From contig OZ022576.1 of assembly GCA_963669155.1 (NCBI GenBank), positions 7,236,667 to 7,300,666 on the forward strand: a DNA stretch of 64,000 nucleotides, given 5' to 3'. A program made the translations under genes and the position numbers. This DNA comes from Arbacia lixula (lineage: Eukaryota; Echinodermata; Echinoidea; Arbacioida; Arbaciidae). The first letter of the stretch is position 1; every line of letters begins with the position of its first letter. This document shows positions 11,513-22,217 of this stretch, in pieces. The notes beneath the pieces were generated by a model, which was not told where the DNA came from, ran no database searches, and worked only from the letters and a program-made list of their open reading frames with translations.

Positions 11513-14500
11513 TAATTTTTTTTTTTTTTGGTTCTTTTTTTTTTTTTTTTTTGGTTCTGATAGGGGGTGCGTTCGCACCATCCGCACCCCCCTGGCGACA
11601 GCCCTGGTGTTAATCATACTCGTTTATGTATACGTCCACTTTATACATTGTAGTTGTGGGTCGTTTATAGTTTATAACAGAAATAAAATAATTAAACATT
11701 TTTGAGGGCTACTTTTTGAGCACATTTGCCAATTTGGCTACAATTTTACACTGTGTCTATGAGAATTTTGGGGGCTCTTTTCACATTTTCCAGGGCTCTT
11801 TTAAGCATTTTTGGGGCAAAATCACCCAGAGCCCCCATGAATTTTTCCCCCTGGTTTATAATCGTTTTCTGGGGTCAACTAAATGTTTTTAATGAAAACA
11901 ATTTTTAAGATAATGGCTGTATTTGGTTCATGAGAAAATATCGTCATGCCTTTATTTTAAAGCCATAACATCTTGTTTCTCGCAACGATGTATTCATTTT
12001 TGAGGATTTCCATCTAGTGAAGATTTTAGATAAAGGTTCCATGCCATAGGGATGTAGACTTATGTTGATGTATGATAGTATACATGTGTACATGTACATC
12101 ACTTAAATTGACTAATAGTTCAATGTAGAAATGTATCATTTATTTTGACATTTATATTTTCTCTCCTTTTCCCAGCAGTGCTTAGCCCCATCTCCTGAAA
12201 ATCCTTGTTATCATCATGATTCTTGTCGTGACATTATCAAAGATAGAATAAGCTGAACAAATTATAGTGAATTATGAACAAAACAATTCATAGCTCAAAT
12301 AAACATTTTATTTTTATGCACACAGCTGTGTCTATTGTTTAGCAATGACTCCCTGCAATTGCACACACAATAGCATCATGTGTGTTCACACAAAGTTGGC
12401 ATTGTCTACACACATGTGATGCTATTGTGAGGAATTGCAGGTAGTGATTGCTAAACAATAGACTAAATTATGTGCAAAAAATTTTATCAAAATATATTAT
12501 GATAGCTTTTCCATTGAGATTTTCTGATACATAGTATGTATCAAAAGAATGCAACATTTATTTCGATATCATGAGACCTTTACTGATTAACTGGTGAAGT
12601 TCTACACTGGTAAGAATTAAACAGTACATATCCGGATGGATTCATCTCCATTAACAAAGATGAAATATTGGTGTTTTTTCCTCATTCCAGAAAGACAGGT
12701 TTGCTCACAATGTCTGTACACAAAGATGGGACACTGTACCACAACTCCCTTCATCAGATGAAGTTATTCAACCGAAAGCACAAGATCTTGGACTATGCCA
12801 CACTCAAGAGGGACTACCCAGAATTAGAGTTCTCTGAAAACGCCCTTGTTTTCATGGATTACGACGGAGGGACGCTTCGAGCAGACAAGGCACTGCAAGC
12901 TTACCAGGTATGAAAAGAAGACTACGTCATGTGTGTCTCATTAACATTAATGATACACATTAACTCTTTATTCGGACATTTGCACGATCGGCCGAGCGGC
13001 ATACGTACAAATCTGCACAGATCCACTAAAGTCTCTTACATGTGAGTTAGAGTAGAGGGTAATCAATGATAGAACAGTAGAGAGTATCAACACAAGTGAC
13101 CACCGTTGAAATAAAGGATTACTGCCCCCAGAGTTCCTGCTAATTGTGAGCGAGCTGTTATTTATTGAGTAAAACACTTCTCTACAAATTCAAGTTTGCT
13201 TCCCTTTTGTCTCAACAAGGATGATGTTTCTGGTTTCGATAGAAAGCTTTTATCATGACCTAAATTACTTTATTCCAACTGGTACAGGTATGACAAGTTA
13301 TACCCTTCTATTCTAATTGAAGAATGATAAGATGATGTCAAAAATTAAAAGTTTCTTCGGTAGTTCATCATTCCAATATTCAAAACAAATTACATGATCA
13401 GAAAGAACATTTGATTTTCTCTAACTTTTTTGCATAACATTTTCAGAAATAACAATCTCATCAAAAGTTACAGCAATTGATATGCAACACATTGTGTTTA
13501 GACCAGATAAAAACTGCACCCTCCTAATTTATGTGCCGCAGAGGGGTGTGCGGCCTCCCGTATCATGACAAATGGGAGGGAAGCAAACACAATCTTTATA
13601 AAACTCCTAATATATGATCATAGTTTTCAGACACAATTTTTTATAAAGCACCTAATATGGAACAGTATCGTCTCTGTCATTGGATGCTTGTAAGTCTTTG
13701 TGAATCATTCTAGAATCATGACAGTCGCTAGGCTGCATGTTGTTAATGATATTTCCTTTTTTAAACGTTGTGCTACACAGTAATAAAGGGAAATCATGGC
13801 TACAGCTATATGCTCGACAGATTCATGAGAAACAAGGCCGGAACAAAATTTAAAAAATAAACATATTATTGTAGATTATGCTTTCCTTGTTTACAGTTCT
13901 GCCACAAAGTAATTTGATGGAAATTATTCTTACAGATGCAGGTGTTTTTTTTCCATCAAGTGAAGCTTGCAGACAATTATTTTGAGCCTGATCAAACATG
14001 GGGGAAAGCAATATAAACAAATTATGATAAGTAACCAACACTAAACTCTGTGCTATACAATAACAATATGGAAAGGATTGTATGGTTACATTACAGTAGG
14101 TAAATTTTACAGTCTATTTGTTCAAATTATCTCTTTATTTCAATGTGACAGTGCATACTGATTACACACAGTCTGTGTAGGTGTAGTGTGGGTTTTAATG
14201 TTGAATAATCATATTTTCTTTTAATACTCCTTTAGAAAAAGGCATAATAATTCTCAATGCAATGGTGTAAAAAACATGCCATATATATCTCAAGAAAGTT
14301 TCCATTGTATTTCCACCCAGGGTGATGAGGGTAATCACCAGTGTATGAAACATAGGGCATTCTTCCCATTTCCCCTCCCCCTCCTACATAAAATAGTTTA
14401 TTGTAACCACCCTGTTTCCACCAAGCTTCTGTTCCTTTCGTTTCGACATTAGTTTTTCAGCTGCAGATTATTTTGATTAGTTGATCTGCGAACCAAAAAA

Positions 14501-17500
14501 GGATGAAAGTACCTTTATGAATGCATAATTGAATTAGTGAATACAAATTGATGTAAGAAATGATTCAGATGAAGAAAGAACAAATGAGAGAATACATTTG
14601 CTATATACATGTATCGTTCACTCATTTTTCATTTCCACATGAACCAATAATCTGTGCAATGAGCTGAACACAAAAAAGTAACTTGGCCCAGTCTTGTTTA
14701 CTTAACCAACCAGTTTTGTTGGCATAGAAGAGACAATTTTCAACCAGGCAGTGGTCATTGCTTTGTTTGATTTCCTTTCATAAAGTGAAATGAAGTTTAT
14801 AAGGTGGATTCATAGAGCTATGTTTAAGTATAGCTCTATGGGTAGATTGCAGTACTGTACATATTAGTCTTTAATTTTAGGCTAAGAATGGGGGAAGTCT
14901 TTCCTAAAAAGAAATATAAAAAAAATAGGAAATTCAACATTTGTAGACCTTTCCTCTCCAGACACCTAAAGACAAGTAATATTAGTTCACATGTTATGTG
15001 GCTGTGCTCTTCATGGCTGTTGCTAGGTTAGGCAACTTAAGCTGCCCACTTGTCAAATCAATCCTGCTCCATGCCTAACCTGTGTGTAATACAGCTCAAA
15101 GGACTTGGCACGGGTAGAGGGAAAGGACAGAAAGGGAAGGAGCCGCAGGTTTTGACCCGTGGTATATTTTGTCCAGTTCAGCATGAAACACGATGCTTTT
15201 TAGGTTAAAGCATCGTGTTTCATGCCCAAACTAGACAAAATATACTGCGGTTTAAAACTGCGGCTCCTTCCCTTTCTTCCCTTTCCCTTTACCCGTGCCA
15301 ATGCTTTTGAGCTGTAGTGTATTTCTTAAAGCTAAGCCTATACTTTGCGTATAAGTTTCTATCGACAGACCCACCAATATTAGCCTACACTTGAATAGTT
15401 TAAAGGGATAGCTCACCCTGAAATTATTTTGGTTTCAATAAAAGGAGGCACATGAAAGAAACATATCAGTGAAGGTTTGACGAAAATCTGTCAAAGGAAA
15501 AGAAAGTTATTTTATTTTGAAGTTTTGATTTTGTGACGTCATGTGCTATCCCTTTAAGGTAAGAGATATCAGGGCAAAGGTTACAGGACCTGTAATCTTT
15601 GCAGAACTGTCTTGCCATCATTTTTAAATTCCTCATTCATATTAATGTCAAATCAAATCAGATCGCAACTGTGGCTACATTAGAACAGTTCTGTCACGAT
15701 AATCTGCCCAATAATCTTTCTGACCACTATCCATTAATTACCTTTGATAACCAAGGGCTACTATGTGAAGTGTCAAATAAAGTTTAAACAAACAACAATT
15801 TGTTTGCCACAGTCCAAAAGTCCTGGATCCAGCAATATTTGCAAAGTCAGCAGGAAATGTGTTGCACCACTATGTTGGGTACAAACTCACTATCGGCATA
15901 TTCCCACAAGTAGACATGTCATTTTGGTATCACATATAGGCCGTGATTAACGAGTTGATAAACGAGTTGATAAACGCAAAGGTGTTTTGATTAGGGGGTT
16001 TGGAAAGCTGTTTTGAAACAAGCAAATTTGTTTAAATTTTAAACGCATTTAAAGAAGCTAAATCAACGCAAAGCTGTTTTGAAACGCATTTAAACCACGT
16101 GTTTTCGGTGACAAGGCTGGTTTTTGACTTGGGCGATCGAGTTGATAAACGCACCGTACTTTTAAAGGCGTTTGGAAACGTGTTTGGAAACGCGTTCGTA
16201 AAGGCCTTTGGAGATGATAAACGCATCATTTTTTAAACGCGTGTGGAAACGCGTTTGGAAACGCGTTCGTAAAGGCCTTTGGAAACCCGTTTAAATTTCT
16301 GAAAAGTTGATAAACACGGCCAGGTAATAAAAAGCTAAGTGTTTGCTTATCTGACCAATCAGCAGGTATGTTTGTAGGAGGCGAGAAATTTCTTAGGCCG
16401 AACACAGTCCCCTTTGCAGTCATCAGATACTCTGCACAGTGCATATAGGCAGTATATTTCAAAAAGCAATAAAAAACATTTACTTCATGCTTTAAGAATC
16501 TTTCCGAGAGAGGGAGTTACAACTCTAACCCCTCCCTGGCCATTCCCATTGAACATGTGCAAATATGCCATATATCAAAGTGGCCAGTTTTGTGTATCAA
16601 GTTTGAATAAAAAATCATCAATTTAATTCTTCTCAAACTTTCCCCATAATTGTGTATGGTTTAAGTCATAACTTCCCTTTCTTTCTCACTTCTGCCATCT
16701 CTTGGGTGAGTTCTTAATGTGAGGTATTAAGCTGTGAGAGGAGGAATGGATGTGTGAGATATTTCTGGTTTAATCCAAATAGTACTGCCCTTCTTCTCTC
16801 CCAAGAGCGCATTCTTGAAGTAAGGGACTGAGCTGTGAGAAACGGAATAGGTGTCTTTGATATTTGTGATTTAATCCAAATGTCATCTCCCCTTCTTTTC
16901 TTTCCAGGGTTTGTTCTTGAAGCAAGGAAGAGAAGGAATGGGTTTCTAGGATGTTTCTAGTTTAAGGTAAAATAAGCTTGTTCATTCTTAGAGTTTCAGT
17001 GGTATCTCAACTCCTTTCTCAAGGGCACATTCTTGAAAGGAAGGGGATGAGGAGGAGAAATTGGCGTCTGAAATATTTCTGATTTATGGTATTTGCCCTT
17101 CTTCTCTCCCTAGAGTGGTTTCTTGGAAGTGAGGAGGGTCAGATGCAAGAAAAGGAATGAGTGTCTGAGATGTTTTGTATTTAATCCAAATAGCATCTGC
17201 CCTCTTTCTCTCTCCAGGGCGAGTTCGTGAAGCGAGGGGGCGAGCTGCAGGAGGAGGAGGAGGTGTCGGAGATCCTGCCAGGCACGCTGGTGACCGTCAG
17301 GACACCTAAGGGGGAGTATCGGGCCCGCCAACTCATCCTGACCCCTGGGGCCTGGGCACCAAAGATTCTCCGGCCACTAGGGCTTGATCCGCCCTTGAAA
17401 GTGAGTACCAGATATGCTTGTAAAAGAGATTCTGGTTCAATTCAATTCAATGTGTATTGTCATCCTTACACAGACTTACCTGAATAATGCGCTAATTTAC

Positions 17501-19795
17501 TATGAAAAAAGGTGCACAAATGGTTTAAGATAAGTACATACTGTATACAGATGTAAATGCAAATACGTAGTGAGTAAATAGCAATAAACATTTAAGAGAG
17601 ATAATAAATACAGGAGTAGATAAGAACAGATAGATACTTTGACCGACTTAGTATAAACGTTAAAGATAATACATTGTATTAAAAGAAAAAATATCATCAT
17701 AAACAGAGGAATGGGCACTTTTATGTGAAGTTTTTACAGCCCTGCGTTGCACTTCTAAAACCACAATCAAATGAAACGTGTTAAAACAACCTGATCATAT
17801 GTTGGTATACTTCTTTTGCACAGCAGTGCATGGATTTAGCATATCGCATATAAATCTAGCAACACAAACAAGACAGTTCAATCAAATTTATTTTAAGTAA
17901 TGCCATCAATAGTTGAACTTATCAAGGTATGTTGTTGTATACAATGTCTCAGTACAGCGTATCTCTTTGTCCGTGTCTAACATTGCCACCATGTATGTAT
18001 TTCCTATGACTCTCTTGTAGGGAATAGTCTGTTTGATATGTATGCAATGTACCTAGTACTGCTCAATACTAAACACAACAAAAAAAAGTAAGTCCCCCCC
18101 CCCCCCCAAGCAAAATATGATAACTTTTTGTCAAAGAGGTTTTGAGCAAAATAATTTGGCAGGATTGTTCCTAAACTTATTGACTAACTTCTGTGTGAAA
18201 GTCACAGTCAAAGCCAAAACCTCTCTGATAAAAAGTTATGCTATTTTGCTTAGGTGTTTTTTTGTTGTTGTGTTTATTTGGCAAATTTTGTTTCACCATG
18301 CAGTTGTTTTCCTTTTGAATATTAGACTCATTTATGGGGTGAAAACAGGAAAGGAAAGAGTGAAAAGGGGAGTGATGGATTTTTATATAATGCTATAACA
18401 CCAACAAATAATAGCTTTTTTAGCTGTAGGTTTTGAAACCAAAAATCAATAGATGAAATGGGATAAGGAGGGAATGGTGATGGAAGTTGAGAACTAATTA
18501 GAGTACTAAGCATCACTCATTGCAATAAGCCACTTCATAATTGAAATTTGCGCATGAGCATATTATTGCTGGTAGAAAATGATCTCCGGTCAATTTCACT
18601 GCTCTCAGAGTAAAATGGGGGTTCATTAGATAGTCAACCACATTTCAAATAATTATCATGCAAATCTGGCAACAGCTATTCAGCTCTGAGAAGGTAGTGA
18701 AAGAACATTACACCATGTGCACCTGCTTCTATTGTTGTTCCGGGCACACTGTAACATGTCTTTACATCCATCATCCAAAAATGTCAGTCAGCAGTCTAGT
18801 AGTATTTATTCAGTGGATTGTCCAATCATGGTGGAATTACAAACTGGTCTATGCCAAGGCTTTTCTGAGGTTTCTCCGACTGGCCTAAGTTCATGGATAC
18901 GGAGTATTTTGAACCCATTGACACTTAGTCAGTAGGGACAGGTGAATGTCATACAGTGGGTCGTATCAATACAAAATAGTAATTGCTTGTGGAAGCCACT
19001 TGCCTTAATTTCTATGCATACAATCACATAGTCAAGTAAATAAGCAATAGGTTAGTACTAACAATTGTTATTTTGTATGCGCTGATCTATTGTTGATGAA
19101 AGATGCTAATTGCATTGATGAAGCTTTCTGTTCTTGTTTCCTCTTTAAGGTGATCCGCATCAACGTGCCCTACTGGAAGGAGAAAGAGCCTGACAGCATG
19201 AAGAATCTTCCCAACTGCATATTTGAATTGGAAGACAACACGCACATCTATTCCCTCCAGTGCTTAGAATACCCAGGCCTCACAAAGGTGAGGTCATTTC
19301 TGCTCATCCAGCCATCTCCAAAGATAATGTCATCTCAATGTCAACTAATTTTTCTAATTTAATGTACAAACCCCCTGAACATTTTTTTTTTTCTGATCAC
19401 TTCGAGTAAATGATTTGGGCCATTTCATTGCTGGACAATCGTGTGATGAGTTCCAGTTAAAAAAAAATGAAAACAAAAGTGAAAAAAAAAAAACACCCAG
19501 AGATATCCATATAGAAAGACAAAGGGGAAAACATCTTTTTTGCAATTTTTTCATCTTACAAACTTATTAGATTAGTCATTAAGAAACTTTATGCCAGAAA
19601 TTATAACACTCCAATCATTACATACTTCAGGTGAATTACAGGGGAAAGAAAGGAATTACTACAAGCTGGATTATAATTCCAATAAAAAATTTACGGTATG
19701 CAAAACTTAGAGATTACATTACAGGTGACGTATGTGCCAAAGTTTGTGGCCGTCATGCATTCCTTTGCCGAGATAATGGGGTAGGGGGCATAATG

Positions 19796-19826
<31 letters not shown>

Positions 19827-22217
19827 ACATGGTAATAGGAAGATTCTAAATACCCTGGTCTGATTTGGGTTAACTCCTTGAGTATCACTACACAATGCCC
19901 ATAGAGCAAGAGTTTATCTGACACACAGATTCTCATTCAGTTTGCCCCTGATTGTCCCTGACACAGCTGGTGCTGCATGACGGCGAGGACAAAGTGGATC
20001 CTGACTATCGCGACTCCATCCATGACTCTCCCATCATGGAGAAGGAGGAACTCCGCATCCTGACTGCATTTGTCCTCAAGCACTTCCCTCACCTGGAGAG
20101 CACACCGAGTGTGATCGAGACCTGCATGTACACGGTGAGCAGAGAGATATATTTATTGATTTATTGCCAGTTTTATATAAGCAGGGTGGGCTCTGCAGTT
20201 CTATAAAACTGCTGTCCCTGAGAGATGATAGAGCACTGATAGTGGTGTAGGTTGGTAGTCAATTGTTGCATCTTTTTGAGGACCATCTCTGTTTTATCTT
20301 TGAAATGCTCCTTTGTTGAGGCAGGGTGAGTACAGCTCATTACTGGATAATTGGTAAGAGATGCTGACCCCTTCTGGTTCACCCCCAGAAGGATATTTAG
20401 CCAATGAAAATGGCATTATCTTTTCCTGCAACATTTGTTGTGTTTTTCTGAGATAATAGTGCACTGATATTGTCGTAAGTTGGTATTCAATGAAAATTAT
20501 TGTGTCTCTCTAAGGACTGTCTGTATTATCTTTGAAACGCTCCTTTGATATGGCGCAACCAATCAAAATTGATGTTACATAGTGGGCCTAGGTCCACCAG
20601 CCAATCAAAACTACTGCTAAGGCTTTGAAGTGCAGGCATATGCATCTGCTACCTATTGAGGAGGAAAGATACAACAGAAGATAAGAACATTTTCAGAACA
20701 CCAACTTTGCTACAAGTGCACAGATACAACAAGATTAGTGATACAACAATTTTCAGAGTACCACTCCAGGAAACTATTCAGGTGTCCCAAACCTCGCGAT
20801 TCCTGTAGCCTGTAGACCAAGATCGCACCAGCTGACAGACGTATTGGTTGGTGCAATGCAGTGTATCAATGTCGATGTTGGTTGGTACGAAACGGGGTGT
20901 TTAAATCGTAAACAAGAATAGGTTTTTACTTTTCCTGGATAGGTTAGTGAAGCTAGAACGGTGAGATGACATACATGTAATCTCCAGGGTTTACTGCGAA
21001 TCCATGCAGAGTTTCATGACTTTTCTTAAAGGGCTTCACTACCAACAACAATATAAAAAGGACTTTTTTTAAATATGAGTAGGACTACCGGTATTCTTAC
21101 TGACTGATGTTTTTGTCTCTCTGCAGAATACTCCTGATTCTGAGCTGATCATTGACAGGCATCCACTGTATCCCAACATATTGGTCTGCTGCGGATGCTC
21201 AGGTAAGCTGGCCCAGTAATATGAATGTGTAATTATTGCTGGATCATTTAGGTGGCCAGTGGTACTTAGGCAACTGTAAAGGGTGAGCTCGTAGAGGTGA
21301 GACTGTGTATGGAACATGATCCATGGATTTTGTGAACTTCTGCTGGAATCATGTACCATAGTGTTGTATTGAACACTGGTGTTTTCTTGAAGTTTAGGAT
21401 ATCAAGATATGTGAAAACATCAGAGAAAAGGATGCTTTGACATTACAGCTTCATACCAAGCTCCCAAGCTGCATGCATTAAAAAAATGATCTCTCTTAAA
21501 GGGATAGTCCATAAAAGTTAAGTTGGTTTTAAATGAAAGCAGACATCTGAAATATAATAGTGAAGGTTCAACAAAAATCTGTCAAGGGATAAGTAAGTTA
21601 TGATCTTTTGAAATTTAAATTTTGTGATGTCATGTACAAGGTGCTCTCCCATATGTTGTGTGCAGTAGGATTCCATAAATTGCTCTTGTGTTTTTGATGA
21701 AGTTTTTTTTTTCATAGAGTTTTGTATGTAAAAATATGGTCCCAATGATATATCAAATGCACAGGTAAAATGATGCATATCCTGTTTTTATGGACAAATT
21801 TCTTTAAAAATTGAAAACAACATATGGGAGAGCACGTCGATGTGACATCACAAAATCAAACTTTAAAAGATCATGAATTTCCTATCCTTTGATGGATTTT
21901 CTTCAAACCTTTACTTACTTGTTTCTTTCATGTTTCTGCTTTTATTGAAACCAGCTTAATTTCAGGATGGACTAGCTCTTTAATAAAGCCACAACCAAAC
22001 ACAGATTGTGGAGTCGGTGTTCCTTTGTCAGTCGTGAATAATAATTGATGCATTTATGATATATTGTGACATAGGACATGGATTCAAGCTGTCGCCCTCT
22101 ATTGGTAAGATCATGTGCCGCCTGGCAATGGGAAAGCAGTCTCACATCGACATCAGCGGCCTGAGCTTCAAGCGCTTCAAGAACTCCTGCCTCACCACCA
22201 ACAAACCCAAGCTGTAA
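9000..22217 (+). CDS. PIPOX: Peroxisomal sarcosine oxidase / L-pipecolate oxidase (PIPOX-like), 8 coding exons
   Basis: FAD-dependent amine oxidase that in the known family oxidises sarcosine, L-pipecolate or similar secondary amines in peroxisomes, releasing hydrogen peroxide. My splice model (9000-9146, 10808-10956, 12691-12907, 17218-17400, 19150-19287, 19967-20134, 21127-21202, 22075-22217) has GT-AG introns throughout and stays in frame for 1221 nt, giving 406 aa (human about 390). Residues 21-50 hold the dinucleotide fold [11 protein letters not shown]. Exon 2 has the family motif [12 protein letters not shown]. Exon 7 of the family alignment (my exon 6) ends ETCMYT, whose Cys331 corresponds to the covalent-flavin cysteine of monomeric sarcosine oxidases. 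The exon 7-8 junction encodes SGHGFKLSP. The C-terminus is PKL, a variant of the SKL-type peroxisomal signal. The start is the first ATG after the acceptor at 8947. The exact substrate cannot be read from sequence. Confidence 0.93.
9755..10275 (+). repeat. Diverged two-copy tandem duplication in PIPOX intron 1
   Basis: A segment near 9755-9935 recurs at about 10098-10275, offset about 343 bp. For example TTTTTGCTCTATTT, then GGAGGC, then TCCAATGAATA, then AGTCACAGTAATTAAAAAGG appear in both. A palindrome, ATGATGTACAA-T-TTGTACATCAT, lies just before the first copy (9710-9732). Confidence 0.7.
10290..10302 (+). promoter_or_regulatory. DR1-type nuclear-receptor motif
   Basis: AGGTCA-A-AGGTCA, two perfect half-sites one base apart, in PIPOX intron 1. 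In vertebrates such DR1 sites bind HNF4, COUP-TF or PPAR/RXR, the last regulating peroxisomal enzymes. Function here is unproven; the motif also occurs inside repeats of this window. Confidence 0.35.
10393..10612. mobile_element. Foldback MITE, copy 1 (ACAGCTCAAAGG family)
   Basis: Nearly the whole element is an inverted repeat. Both ends read ACAGCTCAAAGGAATTGGCA inward and continue through GGGAAAGGG, and the inner arms carry TATATTTTGTCCAG and GCATCATGTTTCA around a loop of about 10 nt. A TA dinucleotide flanks both ends, which would suit a mariner-type target. A second copy is at 15088-15321. It has no coding capacity. Confidence 0.85.
10808..10956 (+). CDS. PIPOX: PIPOX-like coding exon 2
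   Basis: Opens [18 protein letters not shown] after TTCCAG. The SRGSSHG...R segment is a hallmark of sarcosine-oxidase-type flavoproteins. It ends AAT GT|GTAAGA, phase 2. Confidence 0.93.
11220..11570. repeat. A-rich, C-run and T-rich low-complexity block
   Basis: Poly-A/AAAT tracts (11234-11357) are followed by a C-run and (TTTTG)n/poly-T (11465-11552). The flanking phrases GGGTGCGTTCGCACCATCCGCACCCCCCTGGCGACAG (about 11565-11602) and a weaker version near 11366-11410 show a direct-repeat arrangement. Confidence 0.75.
12307..12486. mobile_element. Foldback MITE in PIPOX intron 2
   Basis: The left arm (GTCTATTGTTTAGCAATGAC... then TGCAATTGC and ATAGCATCA) is mirrored by the right arm ending GATTGCTAAACAATAGAC. 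The pairing extends outward into TTTTATGCACA / TGTGCAAAAAA. The arms are roughly 75 nt with mismatches around a short loop. It is not related by eye to the 10.4-kb element. Confidence 0.75.
12691..12907 (+). CDS. PIPOX: PIPOX-like coding exon 3
   Basis: Follows CATTCCAG and ends CAG|GTATGA in phase 0. It encodes residues 99 to 171, including [13 protein letters not shown] and the [14 protein letters not shown] helix that in this family lines the substrate-binding domain. Confidence 0.92.
15088..15321. mobile_element. Foldback MITE, copy 2 (ACAGCTCAAAGG family)
   Basis: Same architecture and sequence as 10393-10612: ACAGCTCAAAGG termini, GGGAAGGAGCCGCAG arms, TATATTTTGTCCAGTTCAGC inner arms and a GATGCTTT/AAAGCATC tip. 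Substitutions differ between the copies, and some are matched on both arms. Confidence 0.85.
15400..15557. mobile_element. Short inverted-repeat element, TTAAAGGGATAG family, copy A
   Basis: Starts TTAAAGGGATAGC and ends GCTATCCCTTTAA. The interior shares AGTGAAGGTT, ATCTGTCAA and TTTTGTGACGTCATGT with copy B at 21496-21983. TTAA at both edges would suit a piggyBac-type target, but it is also part of the terminal palindrome. Confidence 0.75.
15939..16321. mobile_element. Small inverted-repeat element with internal repeats
   Basis: Ends GGCCGTGATTAAC and (reverse complement) GGCCGTGTTTATCAAC. Inside, GTTGATAAACGC recurs several times, and GTTTGGAAACGCGTTCGTAA plus AGGCCTTTGG is present twice about 80 bp apart (about 16170 and 16250). 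The antisense open frames with repeated 'NAFPNAF' are products of these repeats. Confidence 0.6.
16690..17217 (+). repeat. Five tandem degenerate copies of the exon 4 acceptor region
   Basis: Units of about 90-115 bp end at the true exon 4 acceptor (17217). Each unit repeats the order: pyrimidine tract 'CCCTTCTTCTCTCC', an AG or former AG, a 'TTCTTGAAG.AAGG' segment matching the exon 4 start (GAGTTCGTGAAGCGAGG), then 'GGAATG', 'GTCT.AGAT.TTT' and 'TTTAATCCAAATAG'. Copies of the junction fall near 16698, 16805, 16907, 17022 and 17112. Some retain a plausible AG (for example TTTCCAG|GG at 16907 and CCCTAG at 17112), so they could act as decoy 3' splice sites. Confidence 0.75.
17218..17400 (+). 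CDS. PIPOX: PIPOX-like coding exon 4
   Basis: Follows CTCTCTCCAG and ends AAA|GTGAGT, phase 0 at both ends. It encodes [11 protein letters not shown], an acidic run of four Glu, then [13 protein letters not shown] and [17 protein letters not shown], the usual second FAD-contacting strand. It is notably G+C-rich compared with the introns. Degenerate copies of its acceptor region lie upstream (see repeat 16690-17217). Confidence 0.93.
17430..17470 (-). mobile_element. Possible antisense LINE/SINE tail
   Basis: TTCAATTCAATTCAATGTG just after the exon 4 donor. On the minus strand this reads as a (GAATT)n tail as often left by non-LTR elements. Only the tail is suggestive. Confidence 0.2.
18110..18249. 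mobile_element. Foldback element in PIPOX intron 4
   Basis: The left arm GCAAAATATGATAACTTTTT and following GTCAAAGAGGTTTTG (18110-18144) mirrors the right arm CAAAACCTCTCTGATAAAAA and following GTTATGCTATTTTGC (to 18249). The arms are about 34 nt with two or three mismatches and the centre about 70 nt. A C-run lies immediately before it. Confidence 0.75.
19150..19287 (+). CDS. PIPOX: PIPOX-like coding exon 5
   Basis: Follows CTCTTTAAG and ends ACAAAG|GTGAGG. It encodes [14 protein letters not shown] through LEYPGLTK, aligning with the family's central sheet (human 'RINVCYW' region). Both ends are phase 0. Confidence 0.92.
19797..19829. repeat. C-run followed by (CA)n
   Basis: A C-run of about 17 bases is joined to nine CA units in PIPOX intron 5. 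Confidence 0.85.
19967..20134 (+). CDS. PIPOX: PIPOX-like coding exon 6
   Basis: Follows TGACACAG and ends ACG|GTGAGC. It encodes a D-rich segment ([12 protein letters not shown]), a helix, and SVIETCMYT. The cysteine (residue 331 in my model) matches the position that covalently binds FAD in monomeric sarcosine oxidases. Confidence 0.92.
20215..20560 (+). repeat. Two-copy direct repeat in PIPOX intron 6
   Basis: CACTGATA-GT.GTAGGTTGGTA-TCAAT, then TATCTTTGAAA.GCTCCTTTG, occur near 20233-20310 and again near 20461-20550, offset about 230 bp. The copies are diverged. Confidence 0.6.
21127..21202 (+). CDS. PIPOX: PIPOX-like coding exon 7
   Basis: Follows TCTCTGCAG and ends TCA G|GTAAGC (phase 1). 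It encodes [18 protein letters not shown], the conserved 'NTPDE..I.D.HP' segment. It ends CCGCSG where most relatives have A-G-F-S-G, so two cysteines replace the usual Ile/Ala-Gly positions. Confidence 0.92.
21496..21983. mobile_element. Inverted-repeat element, TTAAAGGGATAG family, copy B
   Basis: Starts TTAAAGGGATAGTCCAT and ends ATGGACTAGCTCTTTAA. The two arms pair along most of their length: CATATGGGAGAGCAC and AAACAACATATGGG on the right mirror GTGCTCTCCCATATGTTGTG on the left. Its left half is closely related to copy A at 15400. It has no coding capacity. Confidence 0.8.
22075..22217 (+). CDS. PIPOX: PIPOX-like coding exon 8 with stop
   Basis: Follows TGACATAG. It encodes [19 protein letters not shown], then a basic tail ending NKPKL and TAA. 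The terminal PKL resembles a peroxisomal PTS1 tripeptide (canonical SKL; human enzyme AHL), supporting peroxisomal targeting. Confidence 0.93.

Noticed and set aside
16032..16462. Antisense frames with repeated NAFPNAF motif, antifreeze-like in appearance
   Set aside because: The repeat comes from GTTTGGAAACGCG duplications inside a small inverted-repeat element; the frame is interrupted.
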